Shown piece by piece: positions 41,309 to 50,216 of a DNA stretch of 64,000 bases. The translations under genes and the position numbers were made by a program. Position 1 is the first letter of the stretch; every line of letters starts with the position of its first letter. The DNA comes from Rhizosaccharibacter radicis. Its GTDB lineage: Bacteria; Pseudomonadota; Alphaproteobacteria; Acetobacterales; Acetobacteraceae. A model generated the notes under the pieces. It was given only the letters and a program-made list of their open reading frames with translations, was not told where the DNA came from and searched no databases. The stretch spans positions 62,001 to 126,000 of the forward strand of contig JAMZEJ010000008.1 of NCBI GenBank assembly GCA_024508355.1. Reading direction: 5' to 3'.

Positions 41309-41962
41309 TCAGCCCGCCTGCGCCAGCACCTCCGACACCATCGCGCGGATTTCGTCGGACCCAGGCGGCTCGTTGGTGAACAGGATGCGATAAAGCACCG
41401 GCGCGAGCAGCCGGTCGCGGATCATGTCGATGGTGGGGGTGGCTTCGTGCCTCGCCCGTGCCTGGTCGAGCATGCGGCCCACGAACTGGCAGGTATACGC
41501 GAAGCACTGGCCCGCATTGCCCGGCAGCGCGCCGCCGAGAAGGTCGCGCAGCATCGCCCGCCCGGGGGTGGACGACATCTCCTCCACGTACTGGTCGAGC
41601 CAGAACCGCAGGTCGCCCTCGAGGCTGCCGGTGTCCGGCGCGGACGCATCCGGCTGCAGCCGCTCCAGCGCCACGTCCGACAGCAGCTGCGCGAGGCTTC
41701 CCCAGCGCCGGTACAGGGTGGACGGCATCACCCCGGCGGCGGCGGCCACGGCGGGGATCGACATCTCCTCGCCCCGCGCCTGAATCGCGCGCACGGCCTC
41801 GTGCACCGCCGCCTGCACCCGGGCGCTGCGGCCACCCGGCCGCGGCAACGGCGGCCTGGCGATCTCGCCGCGCGCGGCCTCGGGACCGCCCGATCCGGCA
41901 GAACCGCCCGGCATCCACCCCGTCCCCCGCGCGTCCGAGGCCGCACCGCGCTCCGCGTCCAT
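41309..41962 (-). CDS. TetR-family transcriptional repressor
   Basis: A 217-residue regulator starting at ATG 41962, with GGAGG ten bases upstream. After a Gly/Pro-rich tail, the HTH is in MSIPAVAAAAGVMPSTLYRRWGSLAQLL. The C-terminal ligand domain contains LLAPVLYRILFTNEPPGSDEIRAMVSEVL, typical of the TetR_C group next to efflux pumps. It diverges from the MFS gene, 91 bases away, and likely represses it through repeats in between. Confidence 0.88.
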   Translation of the reverse strand: MDAERGAASDARGTGWMPGGSAGSGGPEAARGEIARPPLPRPGGRSARVQAAVHEAVRAIQARGEEMSIPAVAAAAGVMPSTLYRRWGSLAQLLSDVALERLQPDASAPDTGSLEGDLRFWLDQYVEEMSSTPGRAMLRDLLGGALPGNAGQCFAYTCQFVGRMLDQARARHEATPTIDMIRDRLLAPVLYRILFTNEPPGSDEIRAMVSEVLAQAG

Positions 41963-41991
41963 CACCCTTCCTCCTTAACGCAAAGAGTTTG

Positions 41992-42033
41992 CATTTGTAG
42001 GCGACTGCCGCCATCGTCACTAAAGCACAAATG
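41992..42033. promoter_or_regulatory. Inverted repeat between TetR and MFS genes
   Basis: CATTTGT (41992-41998) and ACAAATG (42027-42033) form a spaced inverted repeat in an AT-rich intergenic stretch. The 28-base spacing would suit two half-sites on separate helical turns or a pair of operators for the TetR protein. Confidence 0.4.
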
Positions 42034-42053
42034 TCGCATTAGCTGCGAGAGCG

Positions 42054-43265
42054 ATGATGAAACCAATTCCCACGGCTCAGCGGAACGGGACGGGGCTGCA
42101 CGCCGTCACCATGACCCTGTTCTTCGCCGCGTCGAGCACCCCGAGCCCGCTCTACCCGTTGTTCCAGCATCGCTGGCACTTCTCCCCGTTGACCCTGACC
42201 GTGGTGTACGCGGTCTATTCTCTGGCCCTGCTGGCAGCGCTGCTGACGGCGGGCGGCCTGTCGGACCAGCTCGGTCGCCGGCCGGTGATCCTGGCGGCAG
42301 TCGGACTCGAGCTGCTTTCCATGCTGTTGTTCATCGGCGCGCCGGATGTCGGGTGGCTCGTGGGCGCTCGGGTGGTGCAGGGCGTCGCCACCGGGCTGGC
42401 CACCGCCGCCCTGGGGGCCGCCATCATGGATGCCGACCACGCCCACGGCTCGTTCCTGAACGCCACGTTGCCCATGCTGGGGCTGGGCGCCGGCGCGCTG
42501 GGGTCGAGCTTCCTGGCGCGCTGGGCGCCGATGCCGCTGCATCTGGGGTTTGGGCTGCTGACGGTGCTGTTCGCGGTCCAGGGCGTGCTGACGCTGCGCC
42601 ACGTCGAGCCACCGCGGCCCGATCATCCCGCGTCGCCGCGACGGCCGTTCCCGCTGCGGCCGCGCATCGCGGTGCCGGACCAGGCACGGGCCGCCCTGCT
42701 CGCGGCGAGCCCGGTGGCGATCGCGCTGTGGGCCCTGGGCGGATTCTTCCTGTCGCTGCTGCCGTCGCTGATGCTCAAGGTGGCGGGCGGGGTCGGCGGC
42801 CTGGCGAGCGGCATCGCGGTGGCGGTCCTGACCGGCTCGGCGATGGCGGCGACGGTGGTGGCCCGCCGGCATCCTCCCGCCCTGATGCTGCCGCTCGGCG
42901 CCGCCGCCCTGCTGGCGGGCACGGGGGGCATCCTGGCGGGTGTTCATCTCGCCTCGGTCGGTCTGCTGGCTGCCGGCTCGGTGCTGGCGGGCATCGGCTT
43001 CGGCACCGGCTGGTTCGGATCGATCGGCAGCGTGATGCCGCTCGCGCCGCCGCAGGAACGGGCCGCGCTGATGTCGGCCTTCTACGTGGAATGCTATCTC
43101 GCGAACGCCCTTCCGGTCATGGTGGCGGGGGCGGCGGTCGGCCGTTTCGGGCTGATCCGTACCGCCGACGGCTACGGCGCCGCGATCATCGTGCTTTCGG
43201 CGCTGGCCGTCCTGGCCGCCGCCGCGCGGCTCCGGCAGAGCCGCCGGCCCGCCTTGTCCGGCTGA
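42054..43265 (+). CDS. MFS efflux transporter
   Basis: The 403-residue protein has about 12 membrane helices. The MFS motif A lies between helices 2 and 3 as GGLSDQLGRRPVI, and helix 4 has GARVVQGVATGLATAALGAA. It is a drug or metabolite efflux type; the substrate is unknown. ATG 42054 is followed directly by a second ATG. Divergent arrangement with the TetR regulator suggests substrate-induced expression. Confidence 0.88.
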   Translation: MMKPIPTAQRNGTGLHAVTMTLFFAASSTPSPLYPLFQHRWHFSPLTLTVVYAVYSLALLAALLTAGGLSDQLGRRPVILAAVGLELLSMLLFIGAPDVGWLVGARVVQGVATGLATAALGAAIMDADHAHGSFLNATLPMLGLGAGALGSSFLARWAPMPLHLGFGLLTVLFAVQGVLTLRHVEPPRPDHPASPRRPFPLRPRIAVPDQARAALLAASPVAIALWALGGFFLSLLPSLMLKVAGGVGGLASGIAVAVLTGSAMAATVVARRHPPALMLPLGAAALLAGTGGILAGVHLASVGLLAAGSVLAGIGFGTGWFGSIGSVMPLAPPQERAALMSAFYVECYLANALPVMVAGAAVGRFGLIRTADGYGAAIIVLSALAVLAAAARLRQSRRPALSG

Positions 43266-43354
43266 TCGCCGCCGGAGGCGCTGTTCGGACCGGCGGCGCC
43301 CGATCGGCCTGCCCCCTTGCCATGGGATGCCCGCTGCGGGACAGGCTCGGGTCC

Positions 43355-44509
43355 ATGCGGATCGGCTTCCTGCTCAACCACGACCAGATCCACCAGGCGG
43401 CCCACGTCGTGCCGGTGGCGGCGGCGCTTGCGCGGCTCCGGCCGGAACTGGATCTGGTGCTGGCCACCGGCAGCGACGCCATGGACGCCGAAGCACGGCG
43501 GCTGCTGGCGCTGCTCGGCTCGTCCGTCCCGGTGACGAGGCTGCGGCTGCACCGGCCCTTCGGCCGGGTCGCGGCCAGGATGCTCGACCCGCTGCTGCCG
43601 GCGGGCAAGCTGCTGCTCTACCGCGACAACCTTCCTTTCTTCCGCTCGCTCGACGCGCTGGTGGTGCCGGAAAAGACCTCGGCGATCCTGCGCACCCGCT
43701 ACGGCCTGCGGAACCTCCGGCTGATCCATACCCGCCACGGTGCGGGCGACCGCGCCATCGGCTTCAACCGCACCAGCGCCGCGTTCGACCGCGTGCTGGT
43801 GGCCGGCCCGAAGATCCGCGACCGCCTGGTGCGCGACGCCGGCGTGGCGCCGGACCGCATCGCGGTGGTGGGATATCCGAAGTTCGACCTGCCTGCGGGG
43901 GCGGACGTGCGGGCGCTGTTCGCCGATCCGGACAAGCCGCTGGTGCTCTACAACCCGCATCCCTCGCCGCGCCTGTCGTCCTGGTATCGCGACGGCCGGG
44001 CGGTGCTGGACCATTTCCGGCGCGACCGGAGCCGCAACCTGGTGTTCGCGCCGCACGCCATGCTGTTCCGGCGATCCTTCGCGTTGAGCGTCGACCCGCC
44101 GGCGCTCGCCCGGCCGGGACGCGTCGCCCGCCGCTTCCGCGACGCGCCCAACATCCTCGTCGACCCTGGCAGCGTCCGGTCCACCGACATGAGCTACACT
44201 GCGGCGGCGGACCTGTATCTCGGCGACGTCAGCAGCCAGATCTACGAGTTCCTGCGCACCCCCCGCCCCTGCGTGTTCATCGACAGCCATCGCACCGCCT
44301 GGCGCGACGATCCCAGCTATCGCCACTGGCAGGCGGGCGAGGTGATCGAGGGCGCCGCCGGGCTCGGCGCGGCGCTCGACCGCGCCTTCGCGGCGCCGGA
44401 CCGTTATCGCGCGGCGCAGGAAGCGCTGTTCGCCGCCACCTTCGACATCACCGCCGAGCCGTCCGCCGACCGCGCGGCACGGGCCGTGCTCGCCGTGCTG
44501 GAGGAATAA
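43355..44509 (+). CDS. CDP-glycerol glycerophosphotransferase-like glycan enzyme
   Basis: The 384-residue protein has a GT-B-like layout. The N-terminal half starts RIGFLLNHDQIHQAAHVVPVAAAL and includes HTRHGAGDRAIGFN; the C-terminal half has VVGYPKFDLP, VLYNPHPSPR, APHAMLF and ADLYLGDVSSQIYEFL. The last motif, with a preceding aspartate, is typical of the teichoic-acid-type glycerophosphotransferases (PF04464). In a Gram-negative surface cluster it may add polyol phosphate or act as a glycosyltransferase. ATG 43355 is preferred over 43322. It is six bases before the propeller gene. Confidence 0.75.
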   Translation: MRIGFLLNHDQIHQAAHVVPVAAALARLRPELDLVLATGSDAMDAEARRLLALLGSSVPVTRLRLHRPFGRVAARMLDPLLPAGKLLLYRDNLPFFRSLDALVVPEKTSAILRTRYGLRNLRLIHTRHGAGDRAIGFNRTSAAFDRVLVAGPKIRDRLVRDAGVAPDRIAVVGYPKFDLPAGADVRALFADPDKPLVLYNPHPSPRLSSWYRDGRAVLDHFRRDRSRNLVFAPHAMLFRRSFALSVDPPALARPGRVARRFRDAPNILVDPGSVRSTDMSYTAAADLYLGDVSSQIYEFLRTPRPCVFIDSHRTAWRDDPSYRHWQAGEVIEGAAGLGAALDRAFAAPDRYRAAQEALFAATFDITAEPSADRAARAVLAVLEE

Positions 44510-44515
44510 CGGCCG

Positions 44516-45439
44516 ATGGCGCTGCGCAAGGACATCTGGCGGCCCTTTCTCGTGCGGATGCCGATGCGCGAGCTGTTGCGCCGGGGAACGCTGGAAGGGC
44601 TCCGACCGCATTGGCTGCCAAACAGCGGGCCGTTCCGCTTCCTGGCCGATCCGTTCGGCTTCCAGCATGGCGACGAGCTGTGCGTGCTGGTGGAGGCCTT
44701 CGATTATCGCGACCGCCACGGCCGGATCGAGCTGCTGCGCTTCGGCCCCGACCTCGCGCTGCGCGAGCGCCGCACCGTGCTGCGCGAGCCCTGGCATCTG
44801 AGCTATCCGCTGGTGGTGGAGGAGGGCGGCGAGCGCTTCATGCTGCCCGAGGCGTTCCGTTCCGGCACCCTCACGCTCTACCGCATGGAGGGCGCGCCCG
44901 ACCGGTGGCGCCCGGCGGCACGGCTGACGCTGGACGCCGTGCCGATCGACGCGACACCCGTCTGCCACGAGGGACTCTGGTGGCTGTTCTACGCACCGGC
45001 CGGAACGCGGGACGACAAGGTGGAGCGGCTGCATGTCGCCTGGGCCGAGCATCTCGCCGGTCCGTGGCATCCGCATCCCGGCAATCCCGTGCGCCGCGAC
45101 CGCGGGAGCAGCCGCCCCGGCGGCACCGCCCTGTCCACGCCGGACGGCGTCCTGCTGCCGACCCAGGACTGCACCGCGACCTATGGCGGCGCGGTCCGTC
45201 CGCTGCTGGTCCACACCCTGACGCCGGACCGGTTCGAGGCCGAGGCCGGACCGCCGGTCGTCGCCCCCGCCGCGTACGCCCCCTTCACCGAAGGGCTGCA
45301 CACCATGTCGGCGCTCGGCGACTGGACGCTGCTCGACGCCAAGCGCCGCGCCCATCCCCTGCCCGGCCTGTGGATCGACGCCCGTCGCCGTCTGCGCCGA
45401 CCGCCCCGCGCGGACGCGGCGACGCCCGACAGGGAATGA
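44516..45439 (+). CDS. Beta-propeller glycan protein, GINT1 N-domain-like
   Basis: The 307-residue protein has repeated short strands with a five-bladed propeller look: FLADPFGFQHGDELCVLVEAFDY, WHLSYPLVVEEGGERFMLPEA, LWWLFYAPAG and LLPTQDCTATYGG. These fit the glucosamine inositolphosphorylceramide transferase N-terminal domain family, which in bacteria occurs in surface polysaccharide clusters and structurally resembles GH43/GH32 folds. No transmembrane segment or signal is seen. It likely works with the glycerophosphotransferase-like enzyme directly upstream. The assignment is at family level only. Confidence 0.65.
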   Translation: MALRKDIWRPFLVRMPMRELLRRGTLEGLRPHWLPNSGPFRFLADPFGFQHGDELCVLVEAFDYRDRHGRIELLRFGPDLALRERRTVLREPWHLSYPLVVEEGGERFMLPEAFRSGTLTLYRMEGAPDRWRPAARLTLDAVPIDATPVCHEGLWWLFYAPAGTRDDKVERLHVAWAEHLAGPWHPHPGNPVRRDRGSSRPGGTALSTPDGVLLPTQDCTATYGGAVRPLLVHTLTPDRFEAEAGPPVVAPAAYAPFTEGLHTMSALGDWTLLDAKRRAHPLPGLWIDARRRLRRPPRADAATPDRE

Positions 45440-45707
45440 GGGAGCGCCGGACCGCAACCGCAAGCCGACCGGGATAGTGCGGGCGGCACCGGCAGCCTTA
45501 ACCGGACGACGCGGCTCGGATCCCTGCCTGCGATCGCTCAGGATGCGCCGCCCACAGACCCGCCGATATTCCCCTTCACCGGTCAGCTTCGGGACCCTGC
45601 TCTCGATCCCGGGCACGAAACCCGCAGCCGACTCAGGTTCTGCGAGGCAAGGAGACCGGGCGCCGATCCTGACCTGGCCCAGGCAGTCCCAGCGTCCGCC
45701 GCGGCAG

Positions 45708-46826
45708 CTATCCCCCGCGTCCGGCGCGGGCCATGGCGCGCACACGCCGCGCGATCTCGCCGCCGGTATCCCGGAAGCGCTGCGCGTCGAAGCGCTCCAG
45801 CACCCGGGCACGGCCGTCCGCCCCCATGGCCGCGAGACGGCCAGGATCGGAGAGCATCGCGGCGAGCGCGTCCGCCAGCGCGCGCGGATCGCCCGGCGGC
45901 ACCAGCCGGCCGGTTTCGCCGTCCACCACGCTGCGCGGCAGTTCGCCCACCGCGGAGGCCAGCACCGGCAGCGCGGCCTGCATCGCCTCGTGCGCGGCGA
46001 GGCAGAAGCCTTCCGACCGCGAGGGCTGCAGATACAGGTGCAGCGCCGCCAGCGCGTCGCGGGGCGCGGCGCTGTAGCCGGCGAACCGCACCGGACCGCC
46101 GTGATCCTCGTGCAGGCCGCTCGCCCGTGCCTGCGCGCGCAACGCGTCTCCCGCCGGGCCGTCTCCCAGTAGGGACAGCCGGAACGGCACCGGCGATCGC
46201 CAGCCGCCGTCGCGCAGCAGCCGCAGTGCCTCGATCAGCACGTCGAAGCCCTTCACCGGGTGCAGCCGCCCGAGGCTCCCCAGCTCCAGGCGCTGGTCCG
46301 GCTGCCAGGGCCGGGCGCGCGGGGCGGACGGGTCGGCGGCGAAGATCGGCCAGCACACCAGGCGATCCGGGGGCACCCGCAGCCGCGACCCCGTCAACCG
46401 CGTCACGGTGTCGGAATCGCCGATCCACAAGCGGGACAGGCGCCGGGACAGGCGCAGCAGCCGCCGGTTCGCGGGCTTCAGGAACGCCGCGTGCTGCCAG
46501 CTCACCACCGGGATGCCCCGCCGCCATCCCACCAGCTGGCCCAGCAGGGTGGCGCGGGTGAGCGAGGTCCAGATCACCGCCGGACGCTCACGCGCCACCG
46601 CCCGGTCGAGCCAGCGCAGAACCGCCCCATGCCGCCCGGGGGCATCCTCGTGCACCAGCACGGGAAAGCCCGCCGCCCGGATCGGCGCCTCCGCCCGCCC
46701 GTCCCGGCGGCCGAGCGCGATCACCGTGACCTCGAAGCCTTCATCGCGCAGCACCGACGCCACCGCGGGCACCGGCAGCGCCGCGCCGCCGCCTTCCAGC
46801 GAGTTGATGACGTAGGCGAGCTTCAC
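45708..46826 (-). CDS. Family 4 glycosyltransferase
   Basis: The 372-residue GT-B enzyme transfers a sugar from a nucleotide donor. The N-terminal half begins KLAYVINSLEGGGAAL with an acceptor-side glycine loop; the C-terminal half has SLGRLHPVKGFDVLIEAL, LLGDGPAGDAL and LYLQPSRSEGFCLAAHEAMQAALPVLAS, containing the EX7E motif. It starts at GTG 46826 in a four-base overlap with the second GT4 gene, so the two are co-translated. Confidence 0.9.
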   Translation of the reverse strand: MKLAYVINSLEGGGAALPVPAVASVLRDEGFEVTVIALGRRDGRAEAPIRAAGFPVLVHEDAPGRHGAVLRWLDRAVARERPAVIWTSLTRATLLGQLVGWRRGIPVVSWQHAAFLKPANRRLLRLSRRLSRLWIGDSDTVTRLTGSRLRVPPDRLVCWPIFAADPSAPRARPWQPDQRLELGSLGRLHPVKGFDVLIEALRLLRDGGWRSPVPFRLSLLGDGPAGDALRAQARASGLHEDHGGPVRFAGYSAAPRDALAALHLYLQPSRSEGFCLAAHEAMQAALPVLASAVGELPRSVVDGETGRLVPPGDPRALADALAAMLSDPGRLAAMGADGRARVLERFDAQRFRDTGGEIARRVRAMARAGRGG

Positions 46827-47980
46827 CGCCCCGCCTCACTGGCCGGGCTTCCGTCGCCGGACCCTGCGGTCGTCCGGCGCGCGGCGACCAGCCGGTCGAA
46901 CAAGGCGAGATATTGTTCCGCGATCCGCTCGATGCGGTGGTCGGCGACTGATGCCGCCAGCGCCGCCGGATCGGGCGGGGGTGCTCCCAGCAGCGCGTCC
47001 ATCGCGCCGGCCATCGCGGCGGCGTCGCCGATGGGCACCGACAGGCCGCGCGCGGTGCCGTCCAGCAGCTCCGCCGTCGCCGGGGTGCAGCGCGTCGCCA
47101 CCACCGGCCGCCCGGCCGCCAGCGACTCCACCAGCACGGCCGGAAAGCCCTCGAAACGCGACGACAACAGGAACAGCCGCGCCCGGTCCAGCCACGGCCG
47201 GATGTCGGGCACGGTGCCCGGCATCGACACGCGGTCGCCGAGCCCCAGCGCCGCGACCCGGGCTTCCAGCGCCGCGCGGTCGGGGCCGTCCCCCAGGATC
47301 ACCAGCTTCGCCGCGGGATGCGACAGGCGCCGAAACGCGGCGATGGCGTCGTCGAACCCCTTCTGCGGCACCAGCCGTCCGGCCGCGAGGATCAAGGGAA
47401 CACCTTCCGGCACCGGCAGCGGAGGCGGCACGGCCGCATCCAGCGCCGGCAGCTTCAGGGTGAGCGACGCCGCCCGTCCGAGCACCCGGTCGGCATCCCG
47501 GCGGTAGCTCTCGCTCAGCGTCGCCAGCGCGTCCACCCGCCGCAACTGCCGCCGCATCCGCCGCTCGAACCAGAGCTGCGGCAGCCGGCCCCGTCCCGGG
47601 CGATGCACGGGCGAGGTCAGCCGGGCCACGATCGGCGGCCGCATCGCCGCCGGCAGCCGCCCCACCGCGCCGGCCACCACCCAATGGAAGTTGCCTGGCA
47701 CGAACAGCACCGAGGGCGGGCGGCGCCGCACCTCCCGCGCCGCGGCGGCGCCCAGCCGGAAGCGCGAGCCGAACCCGCGCGGCAGGGGCGGATCGAGCGT
47801 CACGAGCTCGATCCGTGGGTCGAGCATCGGACGCATCGGCCCTTCCGCCAGGCCGCACAACAGCCGCACCCGCCGGCCGGCATCGAGCCATCGTGTCGCC
47901 AGCCTGAGCGCGATCCGTTCCGTGCCGCCGAGAGGAAGGTCGTGCAGCACGAACATGATCTCTTCGGCGGGGCCGGACAC
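46823..47980 (-). CDS. Family 4 glycosyltransferase
   Basis: The 385-residue GT-B enzyme reads FVLHDLPLGGTERIALRLA at the N terminus and AAGRLVPQKGFDDAIAAF, VILGDGPDRAALEARVAALGL and LSSRFEGFPAVLVESLAAGRPVVAT near the C terminus, with the EX7E catalytic pair. The start at GTG 47980 is chosen for AAGGA seven bases upstream; ATG 47956 is possible. It overlaps the next GT4 gene and probably acts sequentially with it on the same lipid-linked glycan. Confidence 0.9.
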   Translation of the reverse strand: MSGPAEEIMFVLHDLPLGGTERIALRLATRWLDAGRRVRLLCGLAEGPMRPMLDPRIELVTLDPPLPRGFGSRFRLGAAAAREVRRRPPSVLFVPGNFHWVVAGAVGRLPAAMRPPIVARLTSPVHRPGRGRLPQLWFERRMRRQLRRVDALATLSESYRRDADRVLGRAASLTLKLPALDAAVPPPLPVPEGVPLILAAGRLVPQKGFDDAIAAFRRLSHPAAKLVILGDGPDRAALEARVAALGLGDRVSMPGTVPDIRPWLDRARLFLLSSRFEGFPAVLVESLAAGRPVVATRCTPATAELLDGTARGLSVPIGDAAAMAGAMDALLGAPPPDPAALAASVADHRIERIAEQYLALFDRLVAARRTTAGSGDGSPASEAGR

Positions 47981-48205
47981 GCGATGTTCCTTGCGGGGCT
48001 GGAGGGGGAAGGCCGCGTGCGGTCGGCCGGTGGGAGCGATGGCGGCCGAGGGGTCCTCCGGCACGGTGCCGGACGTTCGTCTGCACCGGGAACCCGCTTC
48101 GCCGCGCCGCACTCCTAGCGATCAGGGCCGGCCGTGCACAGTCTCGGCATGCCGGTTCCGGCGAACCGCCACGCCTGCCGCCCTCTCCTGGGCCTCGTTC
48201 GGTGC

Positions 48206-49156
48206 CTAGCCGTGGCCGCGATATGGTTCAAGGAACGGCAACAACAGTGCCACCAGCTCGTCCGGCGTTTCTTCGGGCACGAAATGACCGCAGCCGGGAA
48301 TCACGGCGCAGCGAAGATCGTCCGCCACCCGGCTCAGCTGCTCTTCCACCGCGCCCGCGCAGGCCAGTTCCCCCGCGAAGCCCAGCACCGGCATGGTCAG
48401 GCGGCGCTCCATGCGCCGGCGATTGTCCGGTATGTCGATGTCGATGGCCCGGTAGTACTCGAAGCTGGCGCGAAGCGCGCCGCGATCGCGCCTGATGAGC
48501 TCGACGAAGAAGTCGCGCACCACCTCGGGCATGGGATTGGGCACCGCGATCTTGGTGAACTGGTAGCCGAAGAACAGGTCTTCCCGGCCGGCCACCATCG
48601 CCTCGTTGATGCCGCGCGCACGGCAGAAGTTGTTGTGCCACAGGAAGTCGCTGAGCTGCCGTTGCTCAGGCAGCAGCGGTGGCGAATCCGCGACTCCGGG
48701 AACGATCGCCTCGCCCAGGGCGACGCGGGCGATGCGCTCTGGCCGGTCCGCGGCCATGGCGTAGCCGACCCACATGCCGCAATCATGCCCGACCATGGCG
48801 AAGCGCTCGTGCCCGAGCGCCGTCATTAGGCCGAACAGGTCCTGCCCGAGCGTGCCGGTGTCGTAGCCGCCCTCCGGCTTGTCGGAGAGCCCGAGGCCAC
48901 GCGGATCGGCCACCACGAGCGTGAAGCGCTCGGCCAGCGGCAGCATCACGTCGCGCCAGGCGTACCAACACTGCGGCCACCCGGCGAGCAGCAGGAGCGG
49001 CGGTCCCTCGCCGCCGATCACGGCGTGAAGGTGAACCTCCCCAGTCGGCACCCGGTAGCTCTGGAAGCGATCGGCGAAACCCGGCGGCAGCAACGGCACC
49101 CCTCGAACCGAGCCGAAACCGTCGACGGTCGGAAATGGGAGATCGGGCATCGGCAT
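48206..49156 (-). CDS. Alpha/beta hydrolase, epoxide hydrolase-like
   Basis: The 316-residue enzyme has the segments LLLLAGWPQCWYAWR (oxyanion side), ADPRGLGLSDKP, and the nucleophile elbow MVGHDCGMWVGYAMA, in which the nucleophile is Asp as in epoxide hydrolases and haloalkane dehalogenases. The cap region has HNNFCRARG and YQFTK; the late IPGCGHFVPEETPDEL holds the catalytic His. It is divergent from a TetR regulator with two palindromic operators, so it is likely induced by its substrate or a similar compound. Confidence 0.88.
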   Translation of the reverse strand: MPMPDLPFPTVDGFGSVRGVPLLPPGFADRFQSYRVPTGEVHLHAVIGGEGPPLLLLAGWPQCWYAWRDVMLPLAERFTLVVADPRGLGLSDKPEGGYDTGTLGQDLFGLMTALGHERFAMVGHDCGMWVGYAMAADRPERIARVALGEAIVPGVADSPPLLPEQRQLSDFLWHNNFCRARGINEAMVAGREDLFFGYQFTKIAVPNPMPEVVRDFFVELIRRDRGALRASFEYYRAIDIDIPDNRRRMERRLTMPVLGFAGELACAGAVEEQLSRVADDLRCAVIPGCGHFVPEETPDELVALLLPFLEPYRGHG

Positions 49157-49163
49157 CCATCCA

Positions 49164-49175
49164 TAGCGTTCGCTA
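49164..49175. promoter_or_regulatory. TetR-type operator 1 (perfect palindrome)
   Basis: TAGCGTTCGCTA is an inverted repeat with five-base arms and a two-base centre, located eight bases upstream of the hydrolase start. It matches operator 2 at 9 of 12 positions, and the two flanked sites are arranged as larger mirror images (CCATAGCG... and ...CGCTATGG). Confidence 0.7.
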
Positions 49176-49213
49176 AAGAGGATGAGGGTTGCGTCCGGAG
49201 GTCAAGCCGAATT

Positions 49214-49225
49214 TAGTGATCGCTA
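49214..49225. promoter_or_regulatory. TetR-type operator 2
   Basis: TAGTGATCGCTA is a near-palindrome of the same type as operator 1, 38 bases further on. It overlaps the ATG at 49225 of the TetR gene, so binding would also block that gene's transcription or initiation (autorepression, inferred). Confidence 0.65.
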
Positions 49226-49893
49226 TGGAATCGCCGCCCCGACGCCGCGCCGGCGCCCCCCGCAGCTTCAACCGCGACCATGCCGTGGACATCGCGATGC
49301 GGCTGTTCCGTCGCCGGGGCTACGAGGGCGTCTCGGTCGCGGACCTCACGGCCGCGATCGGCATCGCGCCCCCGAGCCTCTACGCCGCCTTCGGCAGCAA
49401 GGCCGGCCTCTACCGGGAAGCGTTGGACCGCTACGCCGCGTTGCCGGGGGCACTCGACGGCATGGCAGGCGCGCAGACGCCTGCCCAGGCGGCGCGTGAA
49501 CTGCTCCGCGCGGCGGTCCGCGCCGCGACCTCGGGGGAGAAGGGCTGCATGATCTCCACCGGCCTGGTCGAGGGCGCGGTGGAACAACAGGAGCTCGCCC
49601 GCGAGCTAGCGGCGCGCCGGCGCGACCTGCGCGACCGGATCGCGGGGGTCCTGGAACGCTGGTTGCCCCCTGAGGATGCGGCACGACGGGCCGCCTTCCT
49701 GTTGGCGGTGCAGCAGGGCATCTCCGTCCAGGCCCGCGACGGCGAAAGCGCGGACCGGCTGATGCTGATCGCCGAGACCGCCGTGGCGGCCATGGAAGCC
49801 GAGGATCGTCGTCCGCGGGCAACTCCACGATCCGGTGGCCGTGATCCGGGATCCGCCGATGAGGGCGACGGAGCCGACCTTCCGGCGTCCTGA
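49225..49893 (+). CDS. TetR-family regulator of the epoxide hydrolase-like gene
   Basis: The regulator has its HTH in VSVADLTAAIGIAPPSLYAAFGSKAGLYREALDRY and a C-terminal TetR_C domain with GEKGCMISTGLVEGAV and ERWLPPEDAARRAAFLLAVQQGISVQARDG, a common arrangement. ATG 49225 gives 222 residues; TTG 49189 (with GAGG seven bases upstream) or GTG 49216 are possible earlier starts. The C-terminal 30 residues are disordered. It probably represses itself and the divergent hydrolase through the two palindromes between them. Confidence 0.88.
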   Translation: MESPPRRRAGAPRSFNRDHAVDIAMRLFRRRGYEGVSVADLTAAIGIAPPSLYAAFGSKAGLYREALDRYAALPGALDGMAGAQTPAQAARELLRAAVRAATSGEKGCMISTGLVEGAVEQQELARELAARRRDLRDRIAGVLERWLPPEDAARRAAFLLAVQQGISVQARDGESADRLMLIAETAVAAMEAEDRRPRATPRSGGRDPGSADEGDGADLPAS

Positions 49894-50216
49894 TCAGCAA
49901 GAACCCGGTGCCTGCAAGGCGGTGAACAGGTATCGCCTCTCCCGTTGGGACGGACCGCCTGAACTCGCTGCCCCCGATCGATGGAACCTTCCGGCCGACG
50001 CCGCCGGAAACGGCCCGGGAAGCGGACCATGCGGCGACGACCGGCCTGGCGCCAAAGCCGGAACGCGCTCCACCGAGGGTCATCCTCGCGTGCCGCTTCA
50101 TCCACATCCGCCGCCCTTCCCCCGGGCCCGGCACCCTGCACCCGACGGGGACGGGACGGTCGCAGGGGACGGCTCGACCCCTTTCCAGCCTCCATCGTTC
50201 TGCCCTAACCCGGGCC
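49894..50216 (+). other. Intergenic region, no gene seen (323 bases)
   Basis: The stretch between the TetR and SMR genes is open in several frames, but none has motif content. It presumably contains the SMR promoter. Confidence 0.55.

Noticed and set aside
43172..45811. An 879-codon minus-strand frame across the glycan genes
   Set aside because: Composition is Arg/Ala/Gly/Gln-rich and it overlaps three real genes.
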